This document shows, in pieces, positions 13,394 to 13,763 of a DNA stretch of 13,763 bases (positions are counted from its first letter, which is position 1; each line of letters begins with the position of its first letter). The position numbers and the translations under genes are program-made. Below the pieces are notes generated by a model, which worked only from the letters and a program-made list of their open reading frames with translations, did no database searches and was not told the DNA's origin. This stretch comes from Dehalococcoidia bacterium (GTDB taxonomy: Bacteria > Chloroflexota > Dehalococcoidia > UBA2979), in contig JASLOV010000107.1 of NCBI GenBank assembly GCA_030745285.1, positions 1-13,763 of the forward strand, in the 5' to 3' direction.

Positions 13394-13762
13394 TTAGTCG
13401 TCAGATAGGGCGCTAAGAGCGTCGCCAACGAGTCTCTCGAGAGCGTGGCCCCGAATGCGGGCTGGCGCTTTGACCAACTTCGCGAACTCTGGGTCGCCGC
13501 TCTGACCAAGCGCGTCCCCGAGCCTATCGGCGAGCTCGTCAAGCATCTTCTAATAGCTCGGGTCCGGGAGGTGCGCAAACCCATATTCTGACTGTTCCAG
13601 CTGGTCGAAGAAGAACTCTCGAACCGCTGACAGCTCGTTACCGACTTCATGATCCCGCCCGTACCGAGCAGTGAGGTACCCGTCGACATGCGCAAACAGC
13701 GTCGACGCAAGACTGCCCTGGAGGGACGCCCTTGCCGCATCTCCTCCTTGAACGAACGCGAA
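13394..13762 (-). pseudogene. 3' part of an unidentified gene, interrupted by an in-frame TAG
   Basis: One minus-strand frame enters from the right edge and reads as protein for 70 codons (F-A-F-V-Q-G-G-D-A-A-R-A-S-L..., A-H-V-D-G-Y-L-T-A-R-Y-G-R-D-H, E-F-F-F-D-Q-L-E-Q-S-E). It meets TAG at 13550-13552, then continues in the same frame for 52 codons of equally protein-like helical sequence (M-L-D-E-L-A-D-R-L-G-D-A-L-G..., A-R-I-R-G-H-A-L-E-R-L-V-G-D-A-L) to TAA at 13394-13396. An ATG follows one codon after the TAG but has no ribosome-binding site. The simplest reading is a Glu or Gln codon mutated to TAG, or a base error. Alternatively the gene ends at the TAG and a separate small ORF follows. 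Third positions are less GC-rich than in neighbouring genes, hinting at an acquired gene. I do not recognise the family. Confidence 0.5.
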
Positions 13763-13763
13763 C

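Noticed and set aside
13550..13552. In-frame TAG read as pyrrolysine
   Set aside because: Nothing in the window suggests pyrrolysine machinery or methylamine metabolism; a nonsense mutation or base error is far simpler.

Overview
The window is high-GC bacterial chromosomal DNA with compact genes on both strands and no sign of phage, transposons or CRISPR arrays. The gene set fits a GC-rich free-living bacterium: a giant coenzyme-B12-dependent ribonucleotide reductase, an FmdB zinc ribbon protein, a CE4-type deacetylase, aminopeptidase P and a Tat-exported lipoprotein. Chloroflexota (Dehalococcoidia or Thermomicrobia-like) is my best guess, with Actinomycetota as the alternative. This is inference from gene content, not a marker-gene assignment.

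Left part (1-2900): the N-terminus of a Tat lipoprotein runs off the left edge on the minus strand. An FmdB-type protein (+) follows, then an antibiotic-biosynthesis-monooxygenase-fold protein (-) divergent from a sugar-nucleotide pyrophosphorylase (+). A tRNA-Arg(CCT) comes next; its promoter region carries a 14-bp tandem repeat.

Middle (2900-8510): the most interesting locus is a minus-strand peroxiredoxin-like (AhpC/TSA_2, PRXL2-like) gene at 2906-3445. It is open in one frame apart from a TGA exactly where the family has its first redox cysteine, giving RHFG-U-LFC, a UxxC motif. A SECIS-like hairpin with an AGGUCU element lies just downstream of the TGA. I read it as a selenoprotein; a nonsense mutation is the main alternative. 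Divergent from it is a polysaccharide deacetylase. Then come an 88-aa basic protein, a crotonase-superfamily enzyme lacking both classical glutamates, an ArsB/NhaD-type permease that begins with GTG overlapping the stop of a tiny leader ORF, and aminopeptidase P.

Right part (8510-13763): two small minus-strand genes follow. One is a 55-aa arginine-rich protein with a good promoter. The other is a YjzC-like small protein whose two halves lie in different frames. A strong sigma70-type promoter drives the 1267-aa class II ribonucleotide reductase, followed closely by a 69-aa hypothetical protein. A hairpin separates these from a minus-strand gene entering from the right edge, which reads as one protein interrupted by an in-frame TAG.

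The genes do not form one pathway. They look like short transcription units of housekeeping, redox and transport functions. Two, or three counting the putative selenoprotein, would be called broken by an automatic annotator.
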